Shown: positions 26,908 to 34,718 of the stretch, piece by piece
Layout of the letters: each line of letters begins with the position of its first letter
How positions within the stretch are numbered: position 1 is the first letter of the stretch
DNA from: an uncultured bacterium
GTDB lineage: Bacteria; Cyanobacteriota; Vampirovibrionia; Gastranaerophilales; Gastranaerophilaceae
Direction: 5' to 3'
Length of the DNA stretch: 64,000 bases
NCBI GenBank assembly: GCA_902788345.1
Contig: CADAJP010000004.1
Coordinates: forward strand, 1 to 64,000
Made by a program: the position numbers and the translations under genes
Notes under the pieces: model-generated
The model's database searches: none
Seen by the model: only the letters and a program-made list of their open reading frames with translations
What the model was told of the DNA's origin: nothing

Positions 26908-27926
26908 TATAATCCCATTTCGATTACTTTTTGGCATATTCTTACGGTGTTCAATGCGGCACCGATTCTAAGATTATCTGCCACGCACCATAATGAAATA
27001 CCGTTATCAAACGCTATATTCTTACGAATTCTGCCGACAAATACAGGGTCAACTCCTGAAGAATCTTTTGTTGTTGGATACTCAAAATTATCTATATTAT
27101 CAATAACCTTTACTCCGAAAGTATTTTTCAGTATTTCGCGAACCACATCAGGAGTTACCTCTTTTTCAAATTCGATATCAACCGCTTCGGAGTGGCTGTT
27201 AAATACGGGAACTCTTGCCGCGGTGCAAGAAATAGGAGTATTTTTATCAAGATGCAAAATTTTCTTTGTTTCGTTGACTACCTTCATTTCTTCTTTTGTA
27301 TATCCGTTTTCGCAGAACACATCAATTTGAGGAAGAACATTGAATGCGATTTCCTTTTTGAATGCACTTGGCTCAAATTTTTCTCCGTTTAAAGCAGCTT
27401 TTGTATTTTCGCGAAGTTCATTTATTGCTTTTAATCCTGCTCCTGAAACGGCCTGATAAGTAGAAACAATCAGGCGTTTAATTTTAAATTTTTCATTAAG
27501 CGGTTTAAGAACAAGCATCAATTGTGAAGTTGAGCAATTTGGGTTTGCGATAATGCCTTTGTGCAGTTTTATATCTTCTTCGTTTGCGCCTACTATAACA
27601 AGCGGTACATTTTCTTCCATTCTAAAAGCAGAGGAATTGTCAATAAGCACTCCTCCTCTTTTAACTATTTCCGGTGCAAAATGCTGTGAGGTTGAACCGC
27701 CGGCAGATGCGAGGACAATGTTTACATTATCAAAGCTTTCTGGTTTTGCTTCTTCCACTATATATTCTTTACCCTGAAATGTTAATTTAGAGCCTGCACT
27801 TTTAGCACTTGATAAAAATTTAATTGAATTAAATTCTATATGAAGTTCGTCTATGATTTTTGTAATTTCTCTGCCTACAACCCCTGTTGCTCCAAGTATT
27901 GCTATGTTGGGTTTATTCTTTTGCAT
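26904..27926 (-). CDS. asd: Aspartate-semialdehyde dehydrogenase
   Basis: Reduces aspartyl phosphate to aspartate semialdehyde with NADPH, the branch point to lysine/diaminopimelate, threonine and methionine. The 340-residue protein has the N-terminal Rossmann GATGVVGREI, a phosphate-binding SAGGSTS, the catalytic Cys in NPNCSTSQ and the catalytic-His region RVPVFNSHSEAV. The start is behind AAAGGA. It is a single gene with a long gap upstream. I see no convincing lysine riboswitch; the only strong structure upstream is the hairpin at 28158-28198, about 230 bases away. Confidence 0.95.
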   Translation of the reverse strand: MQKNKPNIAILGATGVVGREITKIIDELHIEFNSIKFLSSAKSAGSKLTFQGKEYIVEEAKPESFDNVNIVLASAGGSTSQHFAPEIVKRGGVLIDNSSAFRMEENVPLVIVGANEEDIKLHKGIIANPNCSTSQLMLVLKPLNEKFKIKRLIVSTYQAVSGAGLKAINELRENTKAALNGEKFEPSAFKKEIAFNVLPQIDVFCENGYTKEEMKVVNETKKILHLDKNTPISCTAARVPVFNSHSEAVDIEFEKEVTPDVVREILKNTFGVKVIDNIDNFEYPTTKDSSGVDPVFVGRIRKNIAFDNGISLWCVADNLRIGAALNTVRICQKVIEMGLY

Positions 27927-28017
27927 ATATAGTGTCCTTTCTGCTTAAATGTATCTATTTTCAATGCTTATAGTACCATGCACAATTATTTTTTTCAAAA
28001 ACTGAAAAAATATATAT

Positions 28018-28134
28018 TTATCTCCTCCATTTGTATGATAAATCTTTAGATTGATGTAATTTTTGAAAAAAGGCATGCCTTTCAATAGCAGCATGTATTT
28101 CGGGTTCTAAGTACTCCTTGAATGTTAAGATATA
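28018..28134 (-). pseudogene. Possible 38-codon gene remnant upstream of asd
   Basis: On the minus strand a frame without an ATG is open for 38 codons and ends in a TAA at 28018. It reads plausibly as a protein C-terminus (KEYLEPEIHAAIERHAFFQ, ending SYKWRR). It could be the degraded tail of a lost gene, perhaps a transposase, but chance is quite possible in AT-rich DNA and I do not recognise the family. Confidence 0.2.
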
Positions 28135-28157
28135 TTAAGAATAGCGCCAATTTTACG

Positions 28158-28198
28158 ATACCCCTGAAATCATGTCAGATTCATGGTTTCAGGGGTAT
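28158..28198. repeat. Strong 17-bp inverted repeat in the asd-yggS gap
   Basis: Arms ATACCCCTGAAATCATG and CATGGTTTCAGGGGTAT pair over 17 positions with one wobble and a 7-nt loop. There is no T-run on the + strand, so it is not a classical terminator for either neighbour. It may be a repeat-family palindrome, an RNA leader or part of a decayed mobile element. The rest of the gap 27927-28308 shows only the possible gene remnant and AT-rich sequence. Confidence 0.75.
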
Positions 28199-28308
28199 TA
28201 CTATTCTGAAGAAAAACTATTGTATAAATATTTTGGACAACATGAAAACTTTAGGTAAAATGGTAATATGCTCATTAGTTGAGTGTTTCTTGTAGAGGTG
28301 AATGATTT

Positions 28309-28971
28309 ATGTACGGTATGGTTAAGGAAAATCTTTTGCGGATACGGGAAGAAATTGAACCTTGTCAACCTAGAATAATTGCAGTAACAAAGTACTATGA
28401 TGCGAATGCGATAGTCAGTGCTTATGAAGCGGGGCTTAGAGATTTTGGTGAATCCAGAGCAATTGAAGCCTGTCAGAAGATAGATTCATTGCCGCAAGAA
28501 ATTCGTCAAAATTCGCAGTTTCACTTCATCGGTCATTTGCAAACAAATAAAGTGCGTAATGTGGTCGGGGTGTTTGATTATATTCATTCGGTTGATTCTT
28601 TGAAGCTTGCACAGTGTATTTCACAAGCAGCCTTGAATAAAGGTATTATTCAAAAAATTCTTATACAGATAAACAATGCTTGTGAAGAACAAAAGTTTGG
28701 TTTTTCAAAAACTGATGTTTATGAAAATTTTGAAAAAATCAAACAGCTTGAGGGAATCAAAATATCGGGGGTTATGGATATGGCTCCGTTGGGGGCGGAA
28801 GAAAGAGAACTTCATTCTTTGTTTGCTGAAATTCGCCAAATCAGAGATGATTTGGAAAAACAATTTGATTGCAGTTTGCCTGAGTTATCAATGGGAATGA
28901 GCCAGGATTACAAAATAGCTGCACAGGAAGGTTCGACAATGCTAAGGATAGGAAGAAAATTATTTACATGA
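28309..28971 (+). CDS. PLP homeostasis protein, YggS/YlmE family
   Basis: A 220-residue PLP-binding TIM-barrel protein that buffers pyridoxal phosphate; no enzyme activity is known for the family. The PLP-binding Lys is in AVTKYYDAN. Family motifs HFIGHLQTNK and SMGMSQDYKIAAQEGSTMLR are intact. The start is behind AGAGGTG. It is directly followed by sepF, the conserved ylmE-ylmF order seen in Gram-positive bacteria and cyanobacteria. Confidence 0.93.
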   Translation: MYGMVKENLLRIREEIEPCQPRIIAVTKYYDANAIVSAYEAGLRDFGESRAIEACQKIDSLPQEIRQNSQFHFIGHLQTNKVRNVVGVFDYIHSVDSLKLAQCISQAALNKGIIQKILIQINNACEEQKFGFSKTDVYENFEKIKQLEGIKISGVMDMAPLGAEERELHSLFAEIRQIRDDLEKQFDCSLPELSMGMSQDYKIAAQEGSTMLRIGRKLFT

Positions 28972-28994
28972 ACTGTATAACGGAGGAAAATAAA

Positions 28995-29504
28995 GTGGCA
29001 ATAGCAGAATTATTTAGAAAGGTTGGAGATTTTGTGATGGATGGTTTTCGTGGCGAAGATGACGCATTTTCAGGCTACGATGAAGATGACGAATATTACT
29101 ACGGAGAAGGCGAAGACGGTAATGCTGTAAGAGCGTTGGATTATGCTCCTGTATCTGTACCGGAAAGACGTCAGGAATCTAAAGTTGTAAGTCATCCGAC
29201 TGCATTCAGAGGCGGAAATGAGGTTGTTGTAATTGAACCTCGCTCATTTGATGATGCTGCTGCTATTGTTCAACACTTAAAAGATAAAAAGATTGTTATG
29301 ATTAATCTTCATTTGCTTGATAACAGCCAATCACAAAGGACAATTGATTTTGTTTGCGGTGCATCTCAAGCATTGAACGGACAACCTAAAAAAGTTGGTG
29401 ACGGAGTTTTTGTTTTTGCTCCTCACAATGTTGCGTTGTCAACTGATTTAACAGAACAACAAGCAAGATTTAACGATTCATTGTGGAGAACTTCTCTGCA
29501 ATAA
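28995..29504 (+). CDS. sepF: Cell division protein SepF
   Basis: A membrane-associated FtsZ-binding protein that tethers and aligns the Z-ring. The start was set at GTG 28995, eight bases after a GGAGG; the upstream ATG 28968 overlaps yggS and has no such site. The 169-residue protein has an N-terminal amphipathic helix (VAIAELFRKVGDFV), an acidic Tyr-rich linker, and the C-terminal SepF domain with VVVIEPRSFDDAAAIVQHL and DFVCGASQALNG. SepF indicates a division apparatus like that of cyanobacteria and Gram-positives. Confidence 0.93.
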   Translation: MAIAELFRKVGDFVMDGFRGEDDAFSGYDEDDEYYYGEGEDGNAVRALDYAPVSVPERRQESKVVSHPTAFRGGNEVVVIEPRSFDDAAAIVQHLKDKKIVMINLHLLDNSQSQRTIDFVCGASQALNGQPKKVGDGVFVFAPHNVALSTDLTEQQARFNDSLWRTSLQ

Positions 29505-29634
29505 TAATCTTGGATGAGAGAAGAGATAGTTTAAAAGCGGGTGTCTGCATTCAGACACCTTTTTTTTACAAAAAAAAAGTCACAATCTTTTGCGACTTGA
29601 ACAATAATCTTGGGAGGAGATTTTGGGATAGTTT
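29501..29634 (+). repeat. Imperfect ~30-bp direct repeat after sepF
   Basis: A segment starting with AATAATCTTGG and ending GATAGTTT occurs at 29503-29532 (overlapping the sepF stop) and again at about 29603-29634, flanking the sepF terminator. It could be a local duplication or a leftover of one. No gene lies in the remaining bases to 29715. Confidence 0.45.
29540..29567 (+). terminator. Terminator of yggS-sepF
   Basis: Stem GGTGTCTG / CAGACACC with a 4-nt loop followed by eight T. Confidence 0.9.
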
Positions 29635-29715
29635 GTACTTGCATGATACCCCAACATGTCAAGTTTGTAACATGCAAAAATTTGTTTTGTTACAAAAATT
29701 AATATTACATAAATC

Positions 29716-30540
29716 TTACTGAAAGCATGAAATAATTTTTTCAGCGGTCAATTCATTGTATAGAGGTAATGCTCCGACATTATTAATAAATTTATGTTCC
29801 GGAAAATCTTTCGGAAATTCATTCCAGAGTTTAATAATTGTAATATTATTTTTGTTAAGTTTTTGTATAACTTCAGTATTATCGGTGCACAATGGATAGC
29901 AAAAAGGGATGTTGTCTTTAAGTTCTGGCAGTTCAATAAGATTGTATTTATCAAAAAATTCTTTGTATAGCCTAAAATATTTAATTCTTGTATTTTTATC
30001 TTTTGAAAAATCAAAATTTGAAATAATTTTTTCAACTTCCGGTGATATTTTTTTAATTTTTTCGGTGTTTAAAATGATTTCGTTAGACTTGAATTTTTCG
30101 TAATCTTGGTTGGCGTCTGTAGTTTGTAATTTCAGCTCATCAATGGGTATTTCTTCTGAAAAATTATCTGTCCCCCAAAGATATGCACCGTTTTGGACAG
30201 GTAAAAATTTCCGCAGGGAATTAAAACTTGCGATGCCTTGCGGTTCTGAATAAAAACTTTGGCTGTTGTCGATTATTATATTTTTGTATTTTGCTGTTAA
30301 TTTTTTTACATTTTCACAAAATAATCCGTAGTAGTTAATGTAAAGTATATAATCGTTTTCAGCGAATTGACAATCCGGCATAAAATTCCGGTTAATGTGG
30401 TAAAATTTGATTTTACAATTTTCTTCTCTTATGGCTTTCCATATTGTGTTGCAAGAATAATACGGAACAAAAATTTCTTTTATTCCGTACGTTCTTAAAA
30501 TTATTTTTAAACAATTTCTGCCAAGGTTTAATTTAATCAC
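29716..30540 (-). CDS. Compact DegT/DnrJ-like PLP aminotransferase
   Basis: A 274-residue protein resembling the DegT/WecE sugar-aminotransferase fold. It shows PYYSCNTIWKAI near the N-terminus, a PLP-pocket IIIDNSQSFY, and SLRKFLPVQNGAYL, which matches the S-x-RK-x-LP-x-x-x-G form of one DegT subgroup and holds the likely PLP Lys. It is about 100 residues shorter than usual DegT enzymes (~370). It may be a trimmed subfamily or have lost a segment. It uses a GTG start overlapping the M20 peptidase stop by one base (TAGTG), so it is co-translated with it. Substrate unknown. Confidence 0.6.
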   Translation of the reverse strand: MIKLNLGRNCLKIILRTYGIKEIFVPYYSCNTIWKAIREENCKIKFYHINRNFMPDCQFAENDYILYINYYGLFCENVKKLTAKYKNIIIDNSQSFYSEPQGIASFNSLRKFLPVQNGAYLWGTDNFSEEIPIDELKLQTTDANQDYEKFKSNEIILNTEKIKKISPEVEKIISNFDFSKDKNTRIKYFRLYKEFFDKYNLIELPELKDNIPFCYPLCTDNTEVIQKLNKNNITIIKLWNEFPKDFPEHKFINNVGALPLYNELTAEKIISCFQ

Positions 30541-31703
30541 TATTTATTATGTGCCTCAAACAGTTCTCTTAAAAGTTCCTGACCTTTAATCATTGTTTTG
30601 TAGTCAACATATTCTCTTGCGGAGTGCATGTTGCAAACTGTCGCCAAACCAACAAGGTATGGTGAAAATCTTTCGCCTGAAGCATTTGTTTTGTTTGCAT
30701 AAATGTGTGTTTCAGCTCCTGCATGAAAAGATGAAATTTCAGGTTCAAGTCCGATTTTTCTAGCGACTGTTTCAAATAGAATAGGCATATATTCGTCATT
30801 ATTCTTTTCAAACATAGGCATTTTTTCAAAGAAGCTTATCTTTGCAGTTGCGATACCTTTGTATTTCTCGTTAAAGGCTTTAACAATTGTTTCCATAAGC
30901 TCCATAAGTTCGTTTTCTTTCGCTTTATTTGAACTTCTTATAGAGTATGTTGCTCTTGCATCGGTGTTAATGACATTTGTAACATCAAGATTTCCTGAAG
31001 ATATACCGCCAATGTTACATGAGGTTATTACCTGTTTATTTTCGGAATAAAATACTCCTTGTGGCATGTCTGTAATCAGGTTGGCAATAAGTTTTGCGGC
31101 ATTTTCTCTTGTCGGATCTGCTATATCATTTCCGGAGTGACCGCCTTTTGGAGCATTTATTGTGATGTCAGCAGTAACATAGCTTGCTCCTGAAGTCATA
31201 CATTGTCCGAGCTTGTCACTATCTAAAACAAGAACATATTTTGATTTTATTTTTGAAAAGTCCGTATTTTTAATACCTGTCATTCCGCTTTCTTCATCTC
31301 TTGTGAAGTGAATTTCAAGTCCGCCGTGTTTTATGTCTTTGTTTGAGTTCAGATATTTGGCAAAATAAAGAGCATTTGCAACTCCGGCTTTGTCATCTGC
31401 GCCGAGCGTTCTGTCTTTTGCCTTAATCAAATCCCCGTCAAGATATGTGATAACCGGCGAATTGTCCCCGATAACATCAACATGAGAAGATAATAAAATC
31501 GGTTCTTTGGTTGGGTCTGTTGCATCTACTGTGATATAAATATTTTTATAATCATCCTGTTCGCATTTTAGATTATTATTTTTGCAGTATTCACAAATCC
31601 AATTTAATACATTTTCTTCATCAAGTGATGGTGACGGAATTTCTGCAAGATTACAGAATAAATCTACCAATTCATTTTCTTTTCTTAATTCTTCTATAGT
31701 CAT
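30540..31703 (-). CDS. M20-family (PepT-like) metallopeptidase
   Basis: A 387-residue dizinc peptidase. Metal ligands and catalytic residues are visible: His and Asp in SSHVDVIGD, Asp in TLGADDKAG, the general-base Glu in TRDEESGM, Asp in LVLDSDKLG, and a C-terminal His in CNMHSAREY. The pattern best fits the tripeptidase T/PepT-like branch, which removes N-terminal residues from small peptides in the cytoplasm. The start is behind AAAGGAGAG. It is coupled to the downstream aminotransferase. Confidence 0.88.
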   Translation of the reverse strand: MTIEELRKENELVDLFCNLAEIPSPSLDEENVLNWICEYCKNNNLKCEQDDYKNIYITVDATDPTKEPILLSSHVDVIGDNSPVITYLDGDLIKAKDRTLGADDKAGVANALYFAKYLNSNKDIKHGGLEIHFTRDEESGMTGIKNTDFSKIKSKYVLVLDSDKLGQCMTSGASYVTADITINAPKGGHSGNDIADPTRENAAKLIANLITDMPQGVFYSENKQVITSCNIGGISSGNLDVTNVINTDARATYSIRSSNKAKENELMELMETIVKAFNEKYKGIATAKISFFEKMPMFEKNNDEYMPILFETVARKIGLEPEISSFHAGAETHIYANKTNASGERFSPYLVGLATVCNMHSAREYVDYKTMIKGQELLRELFEAHNK

Positions 31704-31763
31704 AAGACTCTCCTTTTAGTACATTATATAGTATTTGCGAATATAATCAACAAACATACTTCT

Positions 31764-32081
31764 TTAATTATCTTTTTTAGCCTGCTCGGTTCTGATGAAA
31801 TTGCAGATTTCTTCAAGTCTGTTATCTTCCATTGCATCAATAAGCTTTTGAACATTATCAAATTTTTTGAGTGCAAAGCCTGTTTCCGCCAACAAAACAC
31901 AGTCGTTACACAGACGGTGTTCTCCATATTTTATTGAACCTGCGTAGGATTTTGATTTCCCGCAGCATGCACAGTCAAAAAATTCATATTCCAAATCAGG
32001 ATTTTCTTCCAAATCATCTAAAACCATTTGTTTTGCAACTGCCTGCATTTCTTCTACAATTTCTTCAGGTGTTTTTTCCAT
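31764..32081 (-). CDS. Small zinc-ribbon protein
   Basis: A 105-residue acidic protein with paired Cys motifs near residues 37-40 (DCACCGK) and 58-61 (LCNDC) that should bind one zinc. The N-terminus is an acidic helix and the C-terminus is helical (RLEEICNFIRTEQ). No catalytic motif; function unknown. It starts behind AAAGGATAA, 12 bases after pdxJ, in the same operon. Confidence 0.7.
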   Translation of the reverse strand: MEKTPEEIVEEMQAVAKQMVLDDLEENPDLEYEFFDCACCGKSKSYAGSIKYGEHRLCNDCVLLAETGFALKKFDNVQKLIDAMEDNRLEEICNFIRTEQAKKDN

Positions 32082-32093
32082 TATGTTATCCTT

Positions 32094-32801
32094 TTATTTT
32101 ATAAGTTCTTTCATTTCATTAATTGCCTGTTCCAATCCGGTAAAAATAGCTTTTGAGATTATGCTGTGTCCGATATTAAGCTCATATAAGCCGTCAATTT
32201 CATGCATTCTTTTAACATTTTTATAGTCAAGACCGTGTCCTGCATTTACTGTCAAGCCTAACTCTTGTCCGAGTTTTGCTGCAGATTTTAGTTTCTGAAA
32301 TTCTGTTTCTTCGTTTTCTGTTCCATAGGCATTAGAATATGAACCCGTATGCAGTTCAATAAATTGAGCTCCTGTTTTAGAGCTTGCTTTTACCTGTTCT
32401 TCTGTCGGATCTATAAATAAGCTTACTTCTATTCCTGCATCCACAAGCGGTTTTACAAATTTTGTAATTTTTTCTAACTGACCAGCAACATCAAGTCCGC
32501 CTTCTGTTGTTACTTCTTGTCTTTTTTCCGGCACAAGACAAACAGAATGAGGTTTAATTCTCAATGCAATTTTCTGCATTTCATCTGTAACTGCCATTTC
32601 TAAATTTAAAAATGTATTAAGTTTACTGATTTTTTCAACATCTTCATCTTTTATGTGGCGTCTGTCTTCTCTTAAATGGGTTGTGATAGAACGAACCTGA
32701 CATTTTTCACATATTTTGCCGGCTTCTATCGGTTGAGGTTCAACTCCGCCTCTTGCATTTCTTACTGTTGCAACATGATCTATATTTACACCTAGTAACA
32801 T
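32094..32801 (-). CDS. pdxJ: Pyridoxine 5'-phosphate synthase
   Basis: Last step of the DXP-dependent vitamin B6 pathway: makes pyridoxine 5'-phosphate from 3-amino-2-oxopropyl phosphate and DXP. The 235-residue TIM barrel has the N-terminal LLGVNIDHVATVRNARGG, HLREDRRHI, IELHTGSYSNAY, GLTVNAGHGLDY and LNIGHSIISKAI, all hallmarks of PdxJ. The start is behind AGAGAGGAA, and it is the second gene after murT. PLP metabolism recurs here through yggS and the aminotransferase. Confidence 0.96.
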   Translation of the reverse strand: MLLGVNIDHVATVRNARGGVEPQPIEAGKICEKCQVRSITTHLREDRRHIKDEDVEKISKLNTFLNLEMAVTDEMQKIALRIKPHSVCLVPEKRQEVTTEGGLDVAGQLEKITKFVKPLVDAGIEVSLFIDPTEEQVKASSKTGAQFIELHTGSYSNAYGTENEETEFQKLKSAAKLGQELGLTVNAGHGLDYKNVKRMHEIDGLYELNIGHSIISKAIFTGLEQAINEMKELIK

Positions 32802-32813
32802 TTTTATTCCTCT

Positions 32814-34148
32814 CTATTTGAATTTCATCTTATTTAATTTTAGTAATGCCGTGTATGTCGGTAATATTGTTATTTTTTCGTCTGATTGTGCAGTTTGTGA
32901 AACTGTTTCAATTGCTGTTTTGATATTTTCTTCTACTTTTATTTTATCAGTTGATATTCCGGCATATTTTAGTCTTACAGCCATATCTTTTGCTCTGATT
33001 CCTGAAACCGTAATTGTTTTTTGCGTATTTTTTAACTGCTCAAAATCCGCATCCCAAAGCCATGAAACATCTCTGCCGTCTGCATAATTGTCATTTATTG
33101 CGATTATTATATTAGAATTTGTATCAACTGTTTTTAAAACTTCGCTTGCTCCTGTTGGATTTTTTATTAATTGAATAAGTGTTTCGTGTCCGTTGATAAT
33201 TCTTTTTTCTGTTCTTCCAAAAATTGATTTATAATTTTCTACCGATTTATAGATAATCTCATACGGAATTCCCGAAAACAGAGCAAATGATATTGCACCA
33301 AGTGCATTGTAAGCATTGTATAATCCGATAAGATTTACTTTAAAATCGTATGTTTTGTCATCATAATTTATTTGAATTTGTGAATAATTATCATAAATTT
33401 TTGCACTTGCGCTAAATGTCAAATCAGGTCTTTTATATCCGCATTTTGGACAATAATAGTGTCCCTGCTGGGCAAAAAATTGTTTTGAATATTCAAGTTT
33501 TTCTCCGCAAATGCAGTTAAACACTTCACTTGGTGCGTGTGATGATGTTTTATGTTTATCCGAACAAATTTCAACATTTTCAAATCCGTAATAGAATGAT
33601 TCTTTTCCTCTGCCCAAGTTTGCAACTAACGGATCGTCTGCATTTAAAAATAACACTGGACTGATTTTATCAATCGCATTTTGAATAAATCCCGCAGTTG
33701 TGGCAAGTTCTCCGTAGCGATCCAATTGGTCGCGGAAAAGATTTGTTACTATTAAAAAATCTGCACTCATAAAATCATACAGCTTTGTAAGATATGCTTC
33801 GTCTGATTCTAAAACAGCATAATCAAATCTTTTGCAGGGTAATTTTAGAGAGAAAGCATTTGCAATGCCGGTTAGCATATTTGCACCTTTTACATTGTGA
33901 ATAACTCTGTTGTTGTCGTTTTCAAGAATGTGGGCAAGTATGCCGGATGTGGTTGTTTTCCCGTTCGTTCCGGTAATTGTCGCAACCTGAAATGCGTATT
34001 TTCTGCAATATTTTAAAAAATCAGGACAAATCTTCAGGGCAACCATTCCGGCAAAAGATGTTCCGCCTGATTTTTTAGTCAATTTAATCAGGGCATAGAT
34101 AAGTCTTGAAAATATTATTGCCGTATAAAACCTTAACATCCCTGTCAA
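32814..34148 (-). CDS. murT: MurT-like Mur ligase (lipid II isoglutaminyl synthase subunit)
   Basis: A Mur-ligase-family protein of 444 residues. The ATP P-loop is TITGTNGKTTTSG. A Cys4 zinc ribbon in the central domain (CICGEK, CPKCGYK), typical of MurT, separates it from MurC-F. The C-terminal domain includes DVSWLWDADF. MurT works with the amidotransferase GatD to amidate D-Glu of lipid II, but no gatD lies next to it. The start was set at TTG 34148 (AAAGGAG upstream); ATG 34139 is the alternative, and the longer frame to 34202 is unlikely. First gene of murT-pdxJ-Zn-ribbon. Confidence 0.82.
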   Translation of the reverse strand: MTGMLRFYTAIIFSRLIYALIKLTKKSGGTSFAGMVALKICPDFLKYCRKYAFQVATITGTNGKTTTSGILAHILENDNNRVIHNVKGANMLTGIANAFSLKLPCKRFDYAVLESDEAYLTKLYDFMSADFLIVTNLFRDQLDRYGELATTAGFIQNAIDKISPVLFLNADDPLVANLGRGKESFYYGFENVEICSDKHKTSSHAPSEVFNCICGEKLEYSKQFFAQQGHYYCPKCGYKRPDLTFSASAKIYDNYSQIQINYDDKTYDFKVNLIGLYNAYNALGAISFALFSGIPYEIIYKSVENYKSIFGRTEKRIINGHETLIQLIKNPTGASEVLKTVDTNSNIIIAINDNYADGRDVSWLWDADFEQLKNTQKTITVSGIRAKDMAVRLKYAGISTDKIKVEENIKTAIETVSQTAQSDEKITILPTYTALLKLNKMKFK

Positions 34149-34226
34149 AATTACTCCTTTAAATGTATTTGAAAAAATATTATAATATTGTATTATTATC
34201 ATAAGTATAATACAAAAGGAAAAATA

Positions 34227-34595
34227 ATGCTGATTTTCTTTTTTATTTTAATATTTTTAGCTGAGCTGAAGATAACTTTTGATATAGTATGTTATCTTAA
34301 AAAACTGGATAAAAAAATCTGTTCTCTTGACGAGCAAATCTCAGCGTTAAATCCTGTTATAGAGGAGCAATTTTTATCTTTGCGAATAGCTTTAAATAAA
34401 GTTCTTTTATCATTAAATGATATTCAGTTGAAAATAAAAGAGAAAAAAGAAGAATATAAAATTATTCTTTTGAAAAATTTAATAACCGGAGTTTTGTTTT
34501 TTATTTTGAATATAAATGGAAGCAAAATTCTGTCTGTTGTGGATTTGGCGGTAGATATAAAATCTTTTCTAAAAAAATGGTCTTTGGTTGTTTAA
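34227..34595 (+). CDS. Small membrane-anchored coiled-coil protein
   Basis: The start was set at ATG 34227 behind AAAGGAAAA, giving 122 residues. The N-terminus is a membrane helix (FFFILIFLAELKITFDIV). A coiled-coil/helical region (about 30-75) follows, then a second hydrophobic stretch (LLKNLITGVLFFILNI) and a Lys-rich tail. It resembles small inner-membrane coiled-coil proteins in layout only; no family is recognised. It is divergent from murT across a 78-bp region and ends before a strong terminator. Confidence 0.55.
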   Translation: MLIFFFILIFLAELKITFDIVCYLKKLDKKICSLDEQISALNPVIEEQFLSLRIALNKVLLSLNDIQLKIKEKKEEYKIILLKNLITGVLFFILNINGSKILSVVDLAVDIKSFLKKWSLVV

Positions 34596-34660
34596 ATTAT
34601 GGATACTTCAAAGACATAAGTTAAAAGCAAAATTTTATAAAGATGTTTTATAAATAATAA

Positions 34661-34695
34661 AATAGGGAATTATTGTTTTTCAATAATTCCCTATT
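34661..34695. terminator. Bidirectional terminator between converging genes
   Basis: Perfect 15-bp stem AATAGGGAATTATTG / CAATAATTCCCTATT with a 5-T loop. Confidence 0.85.
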
Positions 34696-34718
34696 AAACA
34701 ATTTAATTTTTATTTTAA

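Noticed and set aside
27927..28308. Lysine riboswitch upstream of asd
   Set aside because: The single hairpin lacks the multi-stem core expected of that riboswitch and lies ~230 bases from the gene.
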